Assembly (NCBI GenBank): GCA_030148085.1
Contig: JASBUF010000051.1
Coordinates: 1 to 64,000 of the forward strand
Length of the DNA stretch: 64,000 bases
Origin: Methylophaga sp.
Lineage (GTDB): Bacteria; Pseudomonadota; Gammaproteobacteria; Nitrosococcales; Methylophagaceae
Reading direction: 5' to 3'
How positions within the stretch are numbered: the first letter of the stretch is position 1; every line of letters begins with the position of its first letter. Below are positions 33,546 to 44,094 of the stretch, one piece after another. Under the pieces are notes generated by a model. It was not told the origin of the DNA. It worked only from the letters and a program-made list of their open reading frames with translations, and searched no databases. Made by a program: the position numbers and the translations under genes.

Positions 33546-34715
33546 ATGAGATCAACCGCTCTTCTGCTCACCATTGTGACGTCACTGTTTGTAACGGGAT
33601 GCTCTGAAACTGATGCTCAGCCAAGTGCCGCGGCATCTGCGCCACCACCGGCTGAGGTGGATGTCGCTTTACCACTCACACATACCTTAACCGATTGGGA
33701 TGAATTCACCGGACGCTTTGAAGCAATTAATGACGTGCAATTGCGTGCGCGGGTGACAGGCTATCTGGTCGAGAAAAAATTTAAAGACGGTCAGTTCGTG
33801 AAAAAAGGTGACGTGCTGTTTGTCATCGATCCTCGCCCGTTTAGTTATGAGTTGCAACGTGTTGAAGCCCAACATGAACTGGCACAGAAAGAATGGGAAC
33901 GCGCCCAGAATCTGCGTGAAACCAAGGCTATTTCTCAGGAAGAAGCCGATCGCCGTTTTCAGGAACTGCAAATTGCCAAAGCCACACTCAACGATGCCCG
34001 TCTGCAGCTCGGCTTTACTCAAGTTACCGCACCGATTGACGGCAAGATGAGTGACAGCTATGTCGACATCGGCAATATGGTGGAAGAAAACGACACCGTG
34101 TTGACCCGTATTGTCAGTACCAACCCGGTGCACTTCCGTTTTGAAGGCTCACAGGGTGACTTGCTCAAATACCTGCGTCTTGACCGTGCCGGTCAACGTC
34201 CAAGTAGTGACAGCGCGCCGAACCCTATTTACGTCAAATTGCTGGATGAAGATAAGTTCTATCACCAGGGCTACATGCATTTTGTCGACAATGCGGTGGA
34301 TAGTTCCACCGGTACGATTCAAGCCACAGCGGTGGTCAACAATGATGCTGGCATTATCTACCCTGGCCTGTTTGGTCGTGCCCGTCTGCTCGGCCGTGCT
34401 AACTATGAAGCGGTACTGGTACCGGAAAATGCCATCAATACGGATCAGGATAAGAAGTTTGTCTACATCGTTAATGACACTGACCAAATCCAACGCCAGT
34501 ACGTTAGTGTCGGCAACTTGCTGGATAACGACTACATCGTAATCAGCGCGGGCCTCACCGGTGAAGAGCGTGTCGTAGTCAATGGCATTCAACGTATTCG
34601 TCAGGCACAACAAGTCGTTAGCCCGAATATGACTGAGCTCGAATGGCGTGAAATTGAGACCATCGTTTATGCCGACGAAGCACCGGAAACGGTTCAAACT
34701 GCCGAGCAAGAATAA
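33546..34715 (+). CDS. RND efflux membrane fusion lipoprotein (MexE/OqxA-like)
   Basis: 389 residues with a lipoprotein signal (VTGC, Cys about 19) and the HlyD/AcrA order of hairpin, lipoyl, beta-barrel and membrane-proximal domains. The opening DWDEFTGRFEAINDVQLRARVTGYL is typical of the MexE/OqxA branch. It links the inner-membrane pump to the outer channel. GAGGA precedes the ATG. Twelve bases separate it from the pump gene. Regulation probably involves the inverted repeat at 33447 and the AraC gene at the operon end. Confidence 0.93.
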   Translation: MRSTALLLTIVTSLFVTGCSETDAQPSAAASAPPPAEVDVALPLTHTLTDWDEFTGRFEAINDVQLRARVTGYLVEKKFKDGQFVKKGDVLFVIDPRPFSYELQRVEAQHELAQKEWERAQNLRETKAISQEEADRRFQELQIAKATLNDARLQLGFTQVTAPIDGKMSDSYVDIGNMVEENDTVLTRIVSTNPVHFRFEGSQGDLLKYLRLDRAGQRPSSDSAPNPIYVKLLDEDKFYHQGYMHFVDNAVDSSTGTIQATAVVNNDAGIIYPGLFGRARLLGRANYEAVLVPENAINTDQDKKFVYIVNDTDQIQRQYVSVGNLLDNDYIVISAGLTGEERVVVNGIQRIRQAQQVVSPNMTELEWREIETIVYADEAPETVQTAEQE

Positions 34716-34727
34716 GGAGCCCTGACG

Positions 34728-37700
34728 ATGCAATTTCCGAAGTTTTTTATCGACAGGCCGATTTTTGCGACGGTGCTTTCCATTATCACCGTCATCATCG
34801 GGGCGATGGCGTTTCTGACACTGCCGATTGAGCAATACCCCTCTGTTGCACCACCGACCATTCAGGTCTCAGCCAACTATCCGGGCGCAACGGCAGAAAC
34901 CGTCGCAGAGACCGTTGCTACTCCGATTGAGCAGGAAGTGAATGGTGTTGAGGGCATGCTATATATGTACTCTCAGGCATCGTCAGACGGCAGCATGACT
35001 TTGACGATAACCTTTGAGTTAGGTACCGATTTGGATACCGCTCAGGTACTGGTGCAAAACCGGGTAGCGATTGCTGAACCGCGTCTGCCTGAAGTTGTCC
35101 GTAGCATGGGTGTGACCACCCGTAAAAACACGCCTGATCTGATGCTGGTTATAAACATGTCATCACCGGATGGCACTTATGACCAGAATTATCTGGCGAA
35201 CTATGGCGTACTCAATGTGCGTGATCGTCTGCGTCGGATTGATGGTGTGGGTGATGTAAGGGTGTTTGGTGCCGCTGACTATGCGATGCGGATTTGGTTG
35301 AAACCGGATCTGCTGCAATCGTTTGGTATTGCTGCCGGTGACATTATTTCTGCCTTGCGTTCGCAAAATGTGCAGGTAGCCAGCGGTACACTGAACCGTG
35401 CCCCACAAACTGAACAGAATTTTTACGAATACATCGTCCAGACTCAGGGACGTCTGGAAAGTCCTGAACAGTTCGGTGAAGTCATTGTAAAAGCCAGTGA
35501 AGGTCGAATTGTTCGCTTAAAAGATGTCGCGCGCATTGAACTCGGTGCACAGGAATATGTGACCAAGGGTTATCTGGGTGAAAACCCGGCGGTAGCTTTG
35601 CCTATTTATCAACGTCCTGGCTCTAACGCGATAGCCACCACCAGAGCTCTGATTGCGGAAATGGAAGATATCGCCGCAGACTTCCCGCCGGGCATTGAGT
35701 ATGAGTTTGCTTATAACCCGACCGAGTTTATCGAGCAATCAGTGACGGCGGTTGAGCATACGGTCTATGAAGCCGTGTTTTTGGTTGTCATCGTGATTCT
35801 GGTTTTCTTGCAGACCTGGCGGGCGGCCATTATTCCTATCGTAGCGATTCCGGTCTCATTGATTGGTACCTTTGCCGTGATGTCAGCGTTGGGCTTTTCG
35901 CTCAACAACCTGACTTTGTTTGGTCTGGTTTTGGCAATTGGTATTGTCGTTGATGATGCCATCGTTATCGTCGAAAACATGGAGCGTAACCTGCGTAACG
36001 GCCTCTCTCCTCGTGAGTCGGCACGTAAAACCATGGATGAAGTCGGCAGCGCCTTGATTGCGATGGGCCTGGTATTAGTGGCGGTATTCCTGCCTACCAT
36101 GTTCCTCGAAGGTATTTCCGGTAAGTTCTATCAAGCCTTTGGTCTGACGGTGGCTGTGGCGACCATCATTTCCGTCGCGGTGTCGTTGACCTTGTCACCG
36201 GCATTAGCGGCGATTTTAATGAAGGTCGATCCACATCACGACAAACCGGTGAAGTGGTACAAATCGCCGGTTAAAGCCTTCTTTAATGGTTTCAATTCCG
36301 GCATGAACGCCCTCTCTGAACGTTATGGCTGGTTTGTCGCCAAAACCACGCGCATGATCGTCATTATGCTGGTGATTTACGGTGGCCTGATGACCTTGAT
36401 CGCTTATCAGTTTGATCGCGTACCGACAGGCTTTATTCCGTCACAGGATCAAGGCTCGTTAATCGTGGCTATTACCCTGCCTGAAGGTGCGTCGCTCAGT
36501 GAAACAGATAAGGTGACTAAGGCGGTTACGGCTGAAATGCTGAAAGTGCCGGGTCTGGCAAATACCGTTGGCTTTACCGGCTTTTCCGGGGCAACGCGGA
36601 CGCTGCAATCTAATGCCTCTGTGTTATTCACTCCCTTGGATCCGTTTGAAAAACGTATTGCTGAAGGCATTGAATATCAGACTATTTTGAGTGATATGCG
36701 CGCCGTTGCCGCTAGCTTTAAAAATGCTCAGATCGCTGTATTTGAACGTCCACCTGTACCTGGTATCGGTAACGCCGGTGGCTTTAAGTTGATGCTGCAA
36801 GACCAAGGTGGTCGTGGACTGAAAGTGCTGGAACAGGCTGCGGTTGATTTGGCTGCAGCGGCGAACAGTCCTGACAGTCCGGCAACGACGGCGGCATTTA
36901 CGTTCTTTAGTACCAATAATCCACAGCTTTATCTGGATATTGATCGTAATAAAGCGGAACGCCTGGGTGTCCCTGTCGACAGTGTGTTTGAAGCATTGGA
37001 AGTCTTTATAGGGTCCGTATATATTAATGACTTCAATTACTTAGGGCGCACATTTAGAGTGACAGCACAAGCTGAGGCTGAAGAGCGTCTGAGTATTGAT
37101 GATGCCTTGAGAATTAGTGTTCGCAATAACAATGGCGATATGGTGCCGATTGGTTCATTTGCTACCGTTCAAAACACCTCCGGTCCGTCACGTGTTCCAC
37201 GCTATAACCTCTACCCTGCTGCCGGTGTAATGGGTAGTGCCAGCCCCGGTTTCAGCTCAGGTGAAGCATTAACAGCGATGGAAAACCTGGCGGAGCAAGT
37301 ACTGCCGGATGGTATCGGTTACGAATGGACCGAGATCGCCTATCAGCAAAAAGCGACCGGTGATACTGCCGTACTCGCCTTCGTATTGGCCGTGGTGTTT
37401 GTATTCCTATTGTTGGCGGCGCAGTACGAAAGCTGGACTCTGCCGTTATCCATCATTCTGATTGTACCTATGTGTCTGCTGTCAGCAATTACAGGGGTTT
37501 ATATCGCTGGTATGGATAACAACATCCTGACGCAGATTGGTCTGGTGGTGCTGGTGGGGCTGGCGTCTAAAAACGCGATTCTTATCGTTGAATTTGCCAA
37601 AGAACTGGAAGATCAGGGTCGTGATATGTGGCAGGCCGCTGTCGAAGCTGCCCGTCTGCGTTTACGCCCGATCTTGATGACGTCATTTGCCTTCATTCTC

Positions 37701-37898
37701 GGTGTGGTGCCGATGGTGATCGCCGAAGGTGCCGGTGCTGAAATGCGTCAGGCGCTTGGTGTGGCGGTGTTCTCGGGCATGCTCGGCGTGACCGCCTTCG
37801 GTTTGATCTTTACACCGGTGTTCTACGTTTTGTGTCGCAAGCTGGCGCTTATTCGTCCTAAGAAAAGCGCACAACCCTTGTCTTCGGAGACTGTTTAA
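34728..37898 (+). CDS. RND multidrug efflux pump, HAE1 family (MexF/OqxB-like)
   Basis: 1056 residues with twelve helices and two large periplasmic loops. The N-terminus FFIDRPIFATVLSIITVI is the HAE1 signature, and the proton-relay motif in helix 4 reads LAIGIVVDDAIVIVENMER with the paired Asp residues. Length and motifs fit hydrophobe/amphiphile pumps such as MexF (1062) and OqxB (1050), exporting drugs and aromatic or quinone-like compounds. AAGGAG before the ATG. It is placed between its adaptor and channel genes. Confidence 0.95.
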   Translation: MQFPKFFIDRPIFATVLSIITVIIGAMAFLTLPIEQYPSVAPPTIQVSANYPGATAETVAETVATPIEQEVNGVEGMLYMYSQASSDGSMTLTITFELGTDLDTAQVLVQNRVAIAEPRLPEVVRSMGVTTRKNTPDLMLVINMSSPDGTYDQNYLANYGVLNVRDRLRRIDGVGDVRVFGAADYAMRIWLKPDLLQSFGIAAGDIISALRSQNVQVASGTLNRAPQTEQNFYEYIVQTQGRLESPEQFGEVIVKASEGRIVRLKDVARIELGAQEYVTKGYLGENPAVALPIYQRPGSNAIATTRALIAEMEDIAADFPPGIEYEFAYNPTEFIEQSVTAVEHTVYEAVFLVVIVILVFLQTWRAAIIPIVAIPVSLIGTFAVMSALGFSLNNLTLFGLVLAIGIVVDDAIVIVENMERNLRNGLSPRESARKTMDEVGSALIAMGLVLVAVFLPTMFLEGISGKFYQAFGLTVAVATIISVAVSLTLSPALAAILMKVDPHHDKPVKWYKSPVKAFFNGFNSGMNALSERYGWFVAKTTRMIVIMLVIYGGLMTLIAYQFDRVPTGFIPSQDQGSLIVAITLPEGASLSETDKVTKAVTAEMLKVPGLANTVGFTGFSGATRTLQSNASVLFTPLDPFEKRIAEGIEYQTILSDMRAVAASFKNAQIAVFERPPVPGIGNAGGFKLMLQDQGGRGLKVLEQAAVDLAAAANSPDSPATTAAFTFFSTNNPQLYLDIDRNKAERLGVPVDSVFEALEVFIGSVYINDFNYLGRTFRVTAQAEAEERLSIDDALRISVRNNNGDMVPIGSFATVQNTSGPSRVPRYNLYPAAGVMGSASPGFSSGEALTAMENLAEQVLPDGIGYEWTEIAYQQKATGDTAVLAFVLAVVFVFLLLAAQYESWTLPLSIILIVPMCLLSAITGVYIAGMDNNILTQIGLVVLVGLASKNAILIVEFAKELEDQGRDMWQAAVEAARLRLRPILMTSFAFILGVVPMVIAEGAGAEMRQALGVAVFSGMLGVTAFGLIFTPVFYVLCRKLALIRPKKSAQPLSSETV

Positions 37899-37900
37899 TC

Positions 37901-39373
37901 ATGAAATTGCGTTTAATTAGTGCCTTAATAGGCGTGACATTGGTATCGACCGGCTGCGCCTCTTTTCGCGATTACCAGGCACCGGAATCGCCAGCTGCGG
38001 TCGCCAATATCGAGTTACAAGAAACCGACAATGCCCGTTTCCAAGTCGACACCACATTGGTGTCTAACTGGTGGCGTGAGTTTAATGACCCGCTGCTCTC
38101 AGACTTGGTTGAACAGTCTTTGACGGCCAACCCGGATGTCCGTATTGCCTATGCCAATCTGCTGGAAGCGAGAGCGTTAAGCCGAGAAACCGGTTATGAC
38201 CGTCAGCCGACGGTGAATGCGGCCGGAGATATTTCTCGCAATCTGAACTCACAGGAAACCGTGAGTGGTGATAGCGTGCCGCGAACGAACAATAACTTCC
38301 AGGCCGGTTTTGATGCCAGCTGGGAATTGGATGTGTTTCGCAGTGTCTCGTCCAGAATCGAGGCACAAACAGCATTAACTGAAGCAGTTGAAGCTGACTT
38401 GCAAAGCATTTATGTCAGCATCACGGCCGAAGTCGCTCGTGCCTACATGGAGTTACGCGGCGCTCAGTACCGCCTGGATATTGCCGAGCGTAACAGGCAG
38501 AACCAAGCTGAAACGTATGAGCTAACACAGGTGCTGCTCGATGGTGGTCGTGCCAATGCGCTGGATGTCTCCCGTGCTGAAACACAAATGACCATCACCG
38601 CTGCAACGATTCCACCGCTGCAAGCGGAGATTACAGCCAATATTAACCGACTGTCCGTGTTGACCGGACAAGTGCCGGATACGCTGAGACAGACTCTGTC
38701 GGAAAAAGCGGCATTACCGGGGCTGCCGGTGACGGTGGCTCTGGGTGATACTGAATCGTTGTTGAAACGCCGCCCCGATATTCGCTCTGCTGAACGCAAT
38801 CTGGCTGCCAGTGTGGCCGGCTACAATGTGGCGGTATCCGATTTATTCCCTAGAGTAACCTTGTTGGGCTCACTGGGTTTTGTCGCTACCAATCTGAGTA
38901 GCTTTGGCACCACAGCGTTGGCCGGTTCGTTGGGGCCATCTTTACAATGGCAGGTGTTTAACCGTGACAGTCTGCATGCCCGTCTGGATCAGGCTGATGC
39001 CCGTAGTCAGGCGCAACTCGCTCTCTATGACAAAACAGTACTCGCCGCACTGGAAGAAACTCAGACCGCCGTCAGCAACTTTGCCCGTCAGGAAGAGCGT
39101 CGCGCTGTTTTACAGCAAGCGGCTAAATCAGCGAAGCACTCAGCGGAACTCGCGAAACAACGTTTCGATGAGGGCTATGACGATTTTCTTGATGTGCTGG
39201 ATGCCGAACGTACCCTGCTCTCCACCGAGGATACGCTCGCAACCAGTGAAATCAGCTCGGTATTGAGCTTGATCGCTATTTACAAAGCACTGGGTGGCGG
39301 TTGGCAAGTGACAGACACATCAGTCAGTGCCAGTGATCTACACTGGGAAATGTATCAGGAATACAGGGGCTAA
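37901..39373 (+). CDS. RND outer-membrane lipoprotein channel (OprN/NodT family)
   Basis: 490 residues with lipobox STGC (Cys about 19) and two OEP repeats, the first with WWREFNDPLLSDLVEQSL and the family sequences LLKRRPDIRSAERNLAA and DEGYDDFLDVLDAERTL. These are hallmarks of NodT-type channels such as OprN/OprM. It completes the tripartite pump. Two bases separate it from the pump gene and two from the AraC gene, so all four are one operon. Confidence 0.94.
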   Translation: MKLRLISALIGVTLVSTGCASFRDYQAPESPAAVANIELQETDNARFQVDTTLVSNWWREFNDPLLSDLVEQSLTANPDVRIAYANLLEARALSRETGYDRQPTVNAAGDISRNLNSQETVSGDSVPRTNNNFQAGFDASWELDVFRSVSSRIEAQTALTEAVEADLQSIYVSITAEVARAYMELRGAQYRLDIAERNRQNQAETYELTQVLLDGGRANALDVSRAETQMTITAATIPPLQAEITANINRLSVLTGQVPDTLRQTLSEKAALPGLPVTVALGDTESLLKRRPDIRSAERNLAASVAGYNVAVSDLFPRVTLLGSLGFVATNLSSFGTTALAGSLGPSLQWQVFNRDSLHARLDQADARSQAQLALYDKTVLAALEETQTAVSNFARQEERRAVLQQAAKSAKHSAELAKQRFDEGYDDFLDVLDAERTLLSTEDTLATSEISSVLSLIAIYKALGGGWQVTDTSVSASDLHWEMYQEYRG

Positions 39374-39375
39374 TC

Positions 39376-40311
39376 ATGGCTAACCTTGAAACTAATACGC
39401 TTATCCAAGCTATTGATAGCAGTGCTGAAGCACGGGCCAAGTTATCTGAACTCATCAGTCGTTACACACCGCATGACGGCTATTTTGATTTGCCATTGCC
39501 CGGTGTGCATTTGCTGCGTGTTTCTGCCGAAGAAAAACACCCCAGTCGCGCGGTGACCAAGCCGGGCATGTGTATCGTTGCCCAAGGTGCCAAACGTGTA
39601 TTGCTTGGTGATGATGTCTTCGAATACGACAACTCACGCATGGCGGTCTACTCCACTGAGGTGCCGGTCTCAGCCAACATTATCAAGGCCAGTAAAGAAG
39701 AGCCGTATCTGTGTCTGATTGTCGATATCGAGCCACAAAAACTCGCCGAGTTAACACTAAAAGCTTTCCCTGACGGTGTGCCGAAATTACAGCAACCCAG
39801 AGCACTGTTTCTTGGTAAGGCCAATCCAAAAATTGTCGAGGCTGGCATTCGTCTTCTCGAATTAATGGCGCAACCGGATGATGCCGAGTTCTTACAACCG
39901 CTGGTGATGGATGAGATCTTTATTCGCCTACTGCGCAGTGATATAGGCAGCCTGGTTGTGCAAATTGCGTCAACTGATTCCAATCTGCAGCGTGTCGCCA
40001 AATCCATTCGCTGGATAAGGGAACACTATACAGAGTCAATGAAGGTCGATGATTTAGCCGACATCAGCAATATGAGCGTGTCTGCGTTTCATACCCACTT
40101 CAAAACCGTTACCGGCATGACACCGCTGCAGTTCCAGAAAGAACTGCGACTGCACGAGGCCAAACAATTGATGCTGACCAAGATGATGGATGTCAGCACC
40201 GCCTGTATGCATGTTGGCTATGCCAGCGTGTCCCAGTTTAGCCGTGAATACAGCCGTTTGTTTGGCGTATCACCGAGTAAAGATGCTCGTTCACAGATTA
40301 CAGCAGGCTGA
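39376..40311 (+). CDS. AraC family regulator with AraC_N cupin domain
   Basis: 311 residues. N-terminal AraC_N-type region (about 25-175) with PLPGVHLLRVSAEEKHP and CIVAQGAKRVLLGDDVFEY, and a C-terminal pair of helix-turn-helix motifs (about 205-305) including MSVSAFHTHFKTVTGMTPLQFQKE and a HVGYASVSQFSREYSRLFG second half. Members of this AraC_N group often control nearby aldehyde or alcohol oxidoreductases. Located two bases after the channel gene and just before the molybdenum hydroxylase operon, so it could control either or both. Confidence 0.92.
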   Translation: MANLETNTLIQAIDSSAEARAKLSELISRYTPHDGYFDLPLPGVHLLRVSAEEKHPSRAVTKPGMCIVAQGAKRVLLGDDVFEYDNSRMAVYSTEVPVSANIIKASKEEPYLCLIVDIEPQKLAELTLKAFPDGVPKLQQPRALFLGKANPKIVEAGIRLLELMAQPDDAEFLQPLVMDEIFIRLLRSDIGSLVVQIASTDSNLQRVAKSIRWIREHYTESMKVDDLADISNMSVSAFHTHFKTVTGMTPLQFQKELRLHEAKQLMLTKMMDVSTACMHVGYASVSQFSREYSRLFGVSPSKDARSQITAG

Positions 40312-40357
40312 TACATAAGCTCACTCATTCATTTTCAGACTTTGAAGGGATTGTTTT

Positions 40358-40828
40358 ATGAAAATCACCATCAATAAACAGACGCATCAGCTAGATGTAC
40401 CTGACGATATGCCTATTTTATGGGCGCTGCGCGATGTGCTCGGCATGACCGGCACCAAGTTTGGTTGTGGTAAAGCCCTTTGCGGTGCTTGCACGGTGAT
40501 GCTTGACGGCAACCCGATTCGTTCTTGTGTGACGCCAGTCAAAGCTGCTGAGAATAAGCAGATCACTACGATTGAAGCCATCTCCGAGCAGCCTGCCGGA
40601 CCAGCGATTCAAGCTGCCTGGATCGAAAACAACGTACCACAATGTGGCTACTGCCAGTCAGGACAAATCGTCTCAGCGACAGCCCTTCTCAACTCAAACA
40701 AGAAACCAACGGATGACGATATTAATGCGGCGATGAGTGGCAATATCTGTCGTTGTGGTACCTATAACCGCATTCGCGATGCGATCAAACAAGCGGCTGA
40801 AACTATGGAGGCGGGTCATGAAGGATAA
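40358..40828 (+). CDS. Molybdenum hydroxylase [2Fe-2S] small subunit (IorA-like)
   Basis: 156 residues with two iron-sulfur domains: the plant-type ferredoxin cluster CGKALCGAC (about 38-46, partner Cys near 60) and the helical domain cluster with CGYCQSGQ and ICRCGTY. This is the isoquinoline 1-oxidoreductase/aldehyde dehydrogenase small subunit that hands electrons from the Mo centre onward. GAAGGGA lies before the ATG. Its end overlaps the large subunit gene by 11 bases. Confidence 0.95.
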   Translation: MKITINKQTHQLDVPDDMPILWALRDVLGMTGTKFGCGKALCGACTVMLDGNPIRSCVTPVKAAENKQITTIEAISEQPAGPAIQAAWIENNVPQCGYCQSGQIVSATALLNSNKKPTDDDINAAMSGNICRCGTYNRIRDAIKQAAETMEAGHEG

Positions 40829-43103
40829 TATCATCAACATCAGTCGCCGAAATTTCGTTAAAGGCTTTGCACTGAGTGGACTGGTGCTGGCTGTCGGTCT
40901 GCCCGGCCTTTCTGCTGCCGAAGATGAGCCTAAATATGGCCGTGATGGTATGGCTAATGGTTGGGTTGATAATCCGCTGGTCTTTGTCTCTATTGCCACA
41001 GATGGCACCGTGACCATCGTTGCTCACCGTTCAGAGATGGGTCAGGGTGTACGTACCAGTCTGCCTATGGTCGTCGCCGATGAAATGGAAGCCGACTGGA
41101 GCCGAGTTGTCGTTCAGCAAGCCGAAGGCGATGAGAAAAAATACGGTAATCAGGATACCGATGGCTCACGCAGTATCCGTCATTTCTTTATGCCGATGCG
41201 TAATGTCGGAGCTGCCGCGCGGATGATGCTTGAATCCGCTGCCGCTGCTTTGTGGGCAGTGCCCGTCAGTGAAGTGAAAGCGCTCAACCACGAAGTCATT
41301 CACGCCGCATCTGGTCGCAAGCTTGGCTTTGGTGAACTGGCAGAAAAGGCGGCTGAGCTTGCTGTACCTGAACGCACAGCCCTGCGTTACAAGAAAAGCA
41401 GTGAATTTCGTTATATCGGCAAGTCCGATAATAAACTCGTCGACGGAATGGATATCGCTACTGGCAATACCGAGTACGGTATGGATGTGCGTTTGGAGAA
41501 TATGGTTTACGCGGTGGTGGCGCACCCACCTGCTTACGGTGACACACTGAAATCCTACGATGACAGCGAAACCCTGAAAGTACCGGGCGTCATCAAAACC
41601 TTAACCCTGCCCTCGAGTGCGCCCCCTGCTCTGTTTAACCCGCTGGGCGGCGTAGTCGTCGTTGCTGAAAACACCTGGGCTGCCAAACAGGGTCGAGACA
41701 AACTCAAAGTGGAATGGGTAGCAGGCCCCAACCGTCAATATGAGTCAGAAGCGTTTCGTGAACAGATGAAAGCCGCTGCCAATAGTTCAGGCGGCAAAGT
41801 GTTGCGTTCGGCTGGTGACACCTATAAGGCTCTGGAAACAGCGCCAACCACGCTTAAGGCTGAGTATTACGTGCCGCATCTGGCGCAGGCACCGATGGAA
41901 CCTCCTGTTGCTGCTGCACAGATTAAAGACGGTTTTTGTGAAGTCTGGGCACCGACTCAGGCACCACAAGCCGCGCATGACAATGTGGCTAAGTGGTTAG
42001 ATATAAAGCCTGAACAGGTGCGTATTAATGTCACCCTACTTGGTGGTGGCTTTGGTCGTAAATCAAAACCCGATTATGTTGTTGAAGCAGCCTTGGTATC
42101 CAAAGCTTTAGGTGGTCAGGCAGTGAAACTGGTATGGACCCGTGAAGACGATATCCAGCACTCCTACTTCCATACTGTGTCATATGAGCATCTTGAAGCG
42201 GCGATTGATGAGAATGGCAAACCGCAAGCTTGGTTACACCGTACTGTCGCACCGTCAATTTCATCGACATTTGCAGATGGCGCAGTGAATCAGATGCCGA
42301 TTGAACTCGGCATGGGCGTGGTGAATATTCCGTTTGATTTACCCAATATTCAACTGGAAAACCCGGCAGCACAGGCGCATACACGTATCGGCTGGTTCCG
42401 TTCGGTATCGAATATTCCACACGGTTTTGCCGTGCAGTCCTTTATTAACGAAATGGCACACGAGCTAAAACGTGATCACAAAGAGCTGCTGCTTGAACTG
42501 ATTGGTCCTGATCGCAAAATTGACCCAAGTACCCTGCGTGATGAGTGGAACTACGGTGAGTCGCCGAAATTGTATCCGCTGGATACCGGTCGTATGAAAC
42601 GTGTTATCGAGCATGTGACGGCAAAGGCCAACTGGGGTAAAACCCTGCGTGCCGGACAAGGGCAAGGTCTCGCTGCTCACTACAGCTTTGTCACCTATGT
42701 GGCTGCTGTAGTTGAAGTTTCTGTCAATGAGGAAGGTGAAGTGTCGATTCCTCAAGTTGATATCGCTGTGGACTGTGGCCCTCAAGTCAACCCGGAACGC
42801 ATCCGTTCACAGATTGAAGGTGCTTGTGTGATGGGCATCAGTCTGGCCATGCTCGGTGAAATCAGCTTTAAAGATGGTGTTGCCGTGCAGGATAACTTTG
42901 ACGGCTACCAAGTCACTCGTATGGATGGTGCACCGGGCAAAATCAATGTGCATATTCTGCCAGCCGAGGATTATGACGCCCCGATGGGGGGTGTCGGTGA
43001 GCCAGGTATGCCGCCTATTGCTCCTGCTTTGTGCAATGCCATTTTTGCAGCAACACAAAAGCGTATACGTAACCTGCCTATTCGTTACCAACTGGAGGAG
43101 TAA
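40818..43103 (+). CDS. Molybdopterin-binding large subunit (IorB-like aldehyde/N-heterocycle oxidase)
   Basis: 761 residues from the ATG at 40818, set by GGAGGCGGGTC upstream and by a twin-arginine signal SRRNFVKG followed by a hydrophobic run; the track start at 40737 lies within the small subunit. Xanthine-oxidase-type folds follow, with [11 protein letters not shown] binding molybdopterin and the catalytic GVGEPGMPP near the end (Glu as general base). The Tat signal places it in the periplasm together with the small subunit. Likely oxidises aldehydes or N-heterocycles; no medium FAD subunit is present, as in the IorAB type. Confidence 0.94.
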   Translation: MKDNIINISRRNFVKGFALSGLVLAVGLPGLSAAEDEPKYGRDGMANGWVDNPLVFVSIATDGTVTIVAHRSEMGQGVRTSLPMVVADEMEADWSRVVVQQAEGDEKKYGNQDTDGSRSIRHFFMPMRNVGAAARMMLESAAAALWAVPVSEVKALNHEVIHAASGRKLGFGELAEKAAELAVPERTALRYKKSSEFRYIGKSDNKLVDGMDIATGNTEYGMDVRLENMVYAVVAHPPAYGDTLKSYDDSETLKVPGVIKTLTLPSSAPPALFNPLGGVVVVAENTWAAKQGRDKLKVEWVAGPNRQYESEAFREQMKAAANSSGGKVLRSAGDTYKALETAPTTLKAEYYVPHLAQAPMEPPVAAAQIKDGFCEVWAPTQAPQAAHDNVAKWLDIKPEQVRINVTLLGGGFGRKSKPDYVVEAALVSKALGGQAVKLVWTREDDIQHSYFHTVSYEHLEAAIDENGKPQAWLHRTVAPSISSTFADGAVNQMPIELGMGVVNIPFDLPNIQLENPAAQAHTRIGWFRSVSNIPHGFAVQSFINEMAHELKRDHKELLLELIGPDRKIDPSTLRDEWNYGESPKLYPLDTGRMKRVIEHVTAKANWGKTLRAGQGQGLAAHYSFVTYVAAVVEVSVNEEGEVSIPQVDIAVDCGPQVNPERIRSQIEGACVMGISLAMLGEISFKDGVAVQDNFDGYQVTRMDGAPGKINVHILPAEDYDAPMGGVGEPGMPPIAPALCNAIFAATQKRIRNLPIRYQLEE

Positions 43104-43104
43104 T

Positions 43105-44094
43105 ATGCAAAGCACTGATATTACTGTTCTAAACCGGGTCAAAGAATGGTTGTCAGCCGGGCATACCGTCTGGCTGGCAACCGTGCTAAGCACTTATGGT
43201 TCCAGCCCACGCCAGCCCGGAGCGATGTGTGCGATTCGTGATGATGGCGCTTTGGTTGGCTCCATTTCCGGTGGCTGCATCGAAGAAGATTTACTGGAAA
43301 AAGCACAATCAGGCCAATTATCTAATCAAGTACTGAGCTTCCTGACCTATGGTGAATCCATCAATGACCGCGACCGTTTCCGCTTGCCTTGTGGCGGCAC
43401 GCTAAGACTCTGTGTTGAAGCCCTAACGGATAGTAGCTGGCTTTCACCCGTTATCAACGCCATTGCAAATCGGCAAACCATCAAACGATCATTATCTTTA
43501 GCCAGTCAAACTAGTTTTATTGAGCCTGCTAAACGTGCTGAAGCAGCGATTTCTGAGCAGGCGGATAACATTGCCTTTGTTTACGGCCCTCGACACCGCC
43601 TCTTACTTATCGGCGCCGGTGAAACCGCAAGCTACCTGGCGAGTATGGCAACGGCACTCGACTATCAGGTGCTGGTTGCTGAGCCACGTGAAGAAATGCA
43701 GTCGAGTTGGCAGTCAAAAGATGGCGAATTGCTCAAAATGATGCCGGATGATGCCGTAGTGAAGATCCAACCGGATTGCCACACCAGCATTATTACCTTA
43801 ACGCATGACCCCAAGCTGGATGATATGGCGCTGCTGGAAGCCCTAAAATCTGATGCAGAATACATCGGTGCCTTGGGCTCAAGCCGCACCAATGCCAAAC
43901 GGCGTGAGCGTCTTGCTTTGTTTGATCTGACACCAGCACAAATTGCCCGGCTGCATGGCCCGGTTGGACTGGATATTGGTAGTAAAACACCAGCCGAAAT
44001 AGCGGTCTCGATTTTGGCGGAACTGATTCAGTTAAAACAGGCAAAAACATTAGCTAAAGCATCATCTGGCATCCGCGCCGTCGGTAACGGTTAA
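43105..44094 (+). CDS. XdhC family molybdenum cofactor insertion protein
   Basis: 329 residues from the ATG at 43105, with GGAGG eight bases before it; the track start lies inside the large subunit gene. N-terminal XdhC/CoxI domain (about 10-80, STYGSSPRQPGAMC and GSISGGCIEEDL) and a C-terminal Rossmann domain (about 150-300, LLLIGAGETASYL). Such proteins bind, sulfurate and insert the cofactor into the partner hydroxylase. TAATG overlap with the next gene. Confidence 0.94.
   Translation: MQSTDITVLNRVKEWLSAGHTVWLATVLSTYGSSPRQPGAMCAIRDDGALVGSISGGCIEEDLLEKAQSGQLSNQVLSFLTYGESINDRDRFRLPCGGTLRLCVEALTDSSWLSPVINAIANRQTIKRSLSLASQTSFIEPAKRAEAAISEQADNIAFVYGPRHRLLLIGAGETASYLASMATALDYQVLVAEPREEMQSSWQSKDGELLKMMPDDAVVKIQPDCHTSIITLTHDPKLDDMALLEALKSDAEYIGALGSSRTNAKRRERLALFDLTPAQIARLHGPVGLDIGSKTPAEIAVSILAELIQLKQAKTLAKASSGIRAVGNG

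Noticed and set aside
34149-34835. 228-residue minus-strand ORF opposite the RND adaptor gene
   Set aside because: It lies antisense to the end of the adaptor and start of the pump genes, both of which have clear motifs; no ribosome site or family features.
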